Part shown: one piece after another, positions 42,355 to 43,053 of the stretch
Position numbering within the stretch: the first letter of the stretch is position 1
Layout of the letters: each line of letters begins with the position of its first letter
NCBI GenBank assembly: GCA_000226015.1
Contig: JH154143.1
Location: 98,820-141,872, forward strand
Direction of reading: 5' to 3'
Length of the DNA stretch: 43,053 nt
DNA from: Mnemiopsis leidyi
Taxonomy: Eukaryota > Ctenophora > Tentaculata > Lobata > Bolinopsidae
The notes under the pieces: generated by a model
Database searches by the model: none
What the model saw: only the letters and a program-made list of their open reading frames with translations
What the model was told of the DNA's origin: nothing
Translations under genes and position numbers: made by a program

Positions 42355-42840
42355 TAGGACTACTTGAAATTCATCTTTTTACGTGGATTCTGGAAACATA
42401 GACAATGGTTAACACTATATCCGCTTTTCTTTTTTATTCAGTGTAAAGAACAGTCAGTGACTGAGAAAATGATAAATTTTAACCGCCAGAGAGTGTATCT
42501 TGTTTGACTTAAGAAGGGAGACTTGTTCATATTTGGCAGTGAAAGAACGCATCATTATCTGTTTCAAGACAACGTATGAAATATACAAGTTTATATTGAT
42601 TATCAAACACTTTGGTGACTTTAGTTGTTTAACTACATCGACCATGTTTTTTCATGTTTGTTGACATGTAAAGTTTTCGATTTCCCCAAATTAAATTTGT
42701 GATGTATAAATTTGGAATTTTTGCAATTTTATATGTAAATTCAGGTCAATGGTTACTAAAATTCTAAAATTGTATAATGATAATATGAAATTTCATCATT
42801 TTTGACTCAAAGTGACATTTTACTACTTATTCATAATACC
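42355..42840. other. 3' flank of the host gene
   Basis: AT-rich 3' untranslated candidate. The only poly(A)-signal-like hexamer I see is ATTAAA at 42690-42695. No other gene is supported. Confidence 0.45.
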
Positions 42841-42844
42841 AGCA

Positions 42845-43053
42845 CCCCGCCTCTCTCAAGCCCCCTCTGCTCCCTGATTCCACCTCCTGTGTTCTCCTAT
42901 AAGTTAGGTTCACGGCCCCTTCCTCTCTTTCTCCTCTTAAGTTCCACTCCCCTCTCTTGAGCTCCATCCTATCACTCCAGCCTCCTCTCTCTCGAGCTCC
43001 ATCCTATCACTCAAGCCTCCTCTCTCTCGAGCTCCATCCTATCTCTCCAGCCC
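42845..43053. repeat. pyrimidine-rich minisatellite at window edge
   Basis: A CT-rich tract turns into at least three copies of a 35-bp unit containing gagctccatcctatcactcc and agcctcctctctctc (from about 42959). It runs off the window end, so its length is unknown. Confidence 0.8.

Noticed and set aside
1-43053. CRISPR array, bacterial operon, prophage or insertion sequence
   Set aside because: The tandem arrays have no spacers between repeats, and the window is clearly eukaryotic with spliceosomal introns.

Overview
The window is animal nuclear DNA: AT-rich, with many short exons bounded by GT..AG introns, tRNA-derived SINE-like repeats, small foldback elements and minisatellites. The best lineage call is a ctenophore. 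Two of the three ionotropic glutamate receptor (iGluR) genes carry a Glu in the first ligand-binding lobe and an Arg at the site of the usual Ser in the second lobe. From memory, this is the Glu-Arg interdomain pair described for glycine-binding ctenophore receptors (Mnemiopsis ML032222a, Pleurobrachia PbGluR3). The lineage is an inference; no search was run.

Layout. 1-2374: repeat-rich DNA with an orphan first exon resembling MIF (macrophage migration inhibitory factor), SINE and MITE-like insertions. 2375-42354 (+): one very large coiled-coil protein gene, for which I traced 38 exons whose reading phases agree and give 1,602 codons plus a stop; its 5' end was not found. Its exons 9-13 and 14-18 have identical lengths (130, 89, 161, 106, 75 nt) and phases, so a five-exon block was duplicated. 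The second copy is split by a 22.4-kb intron (8193-30580).

Inside that giant intron lie four other genes: iGluR-1 (15056-19385, +), a small secreted protein (20516-21851, -), iGluR-2 (23063-26534, +) and a damaged iGluR-3 (27177-30087, +). The receptors are tandem paralogs with the same two intron positions and phases. iGluR-1 looks intact and has the Glu/Arg pair. iGluR-2 is intact but has lost both residues of the pair and the ligand-coordinating acid, and has Thr at the Lurcher position of the gate. iGluR-3 has an in-frame TAG at a Trp codon and a net 74-nt frameshifting deletion that removes the ligand-binding Arg.

A second host intron (35307-37941) holds a SINE and an intronless antisense class A-like GPCR gene (36410-37366, -). 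Two host introns contain tandem repeats that begin exactly at the exon end and 5' splice site (31068-31345, unit 95 bp; 39195-39728, unit 41 bp). The host gene ends at 42354 with an S/T-P-G-R rich tail, and the window closes in a 35-bp minisatellite. Exon borders were read by eye from splice signals and phase, without transcripts.
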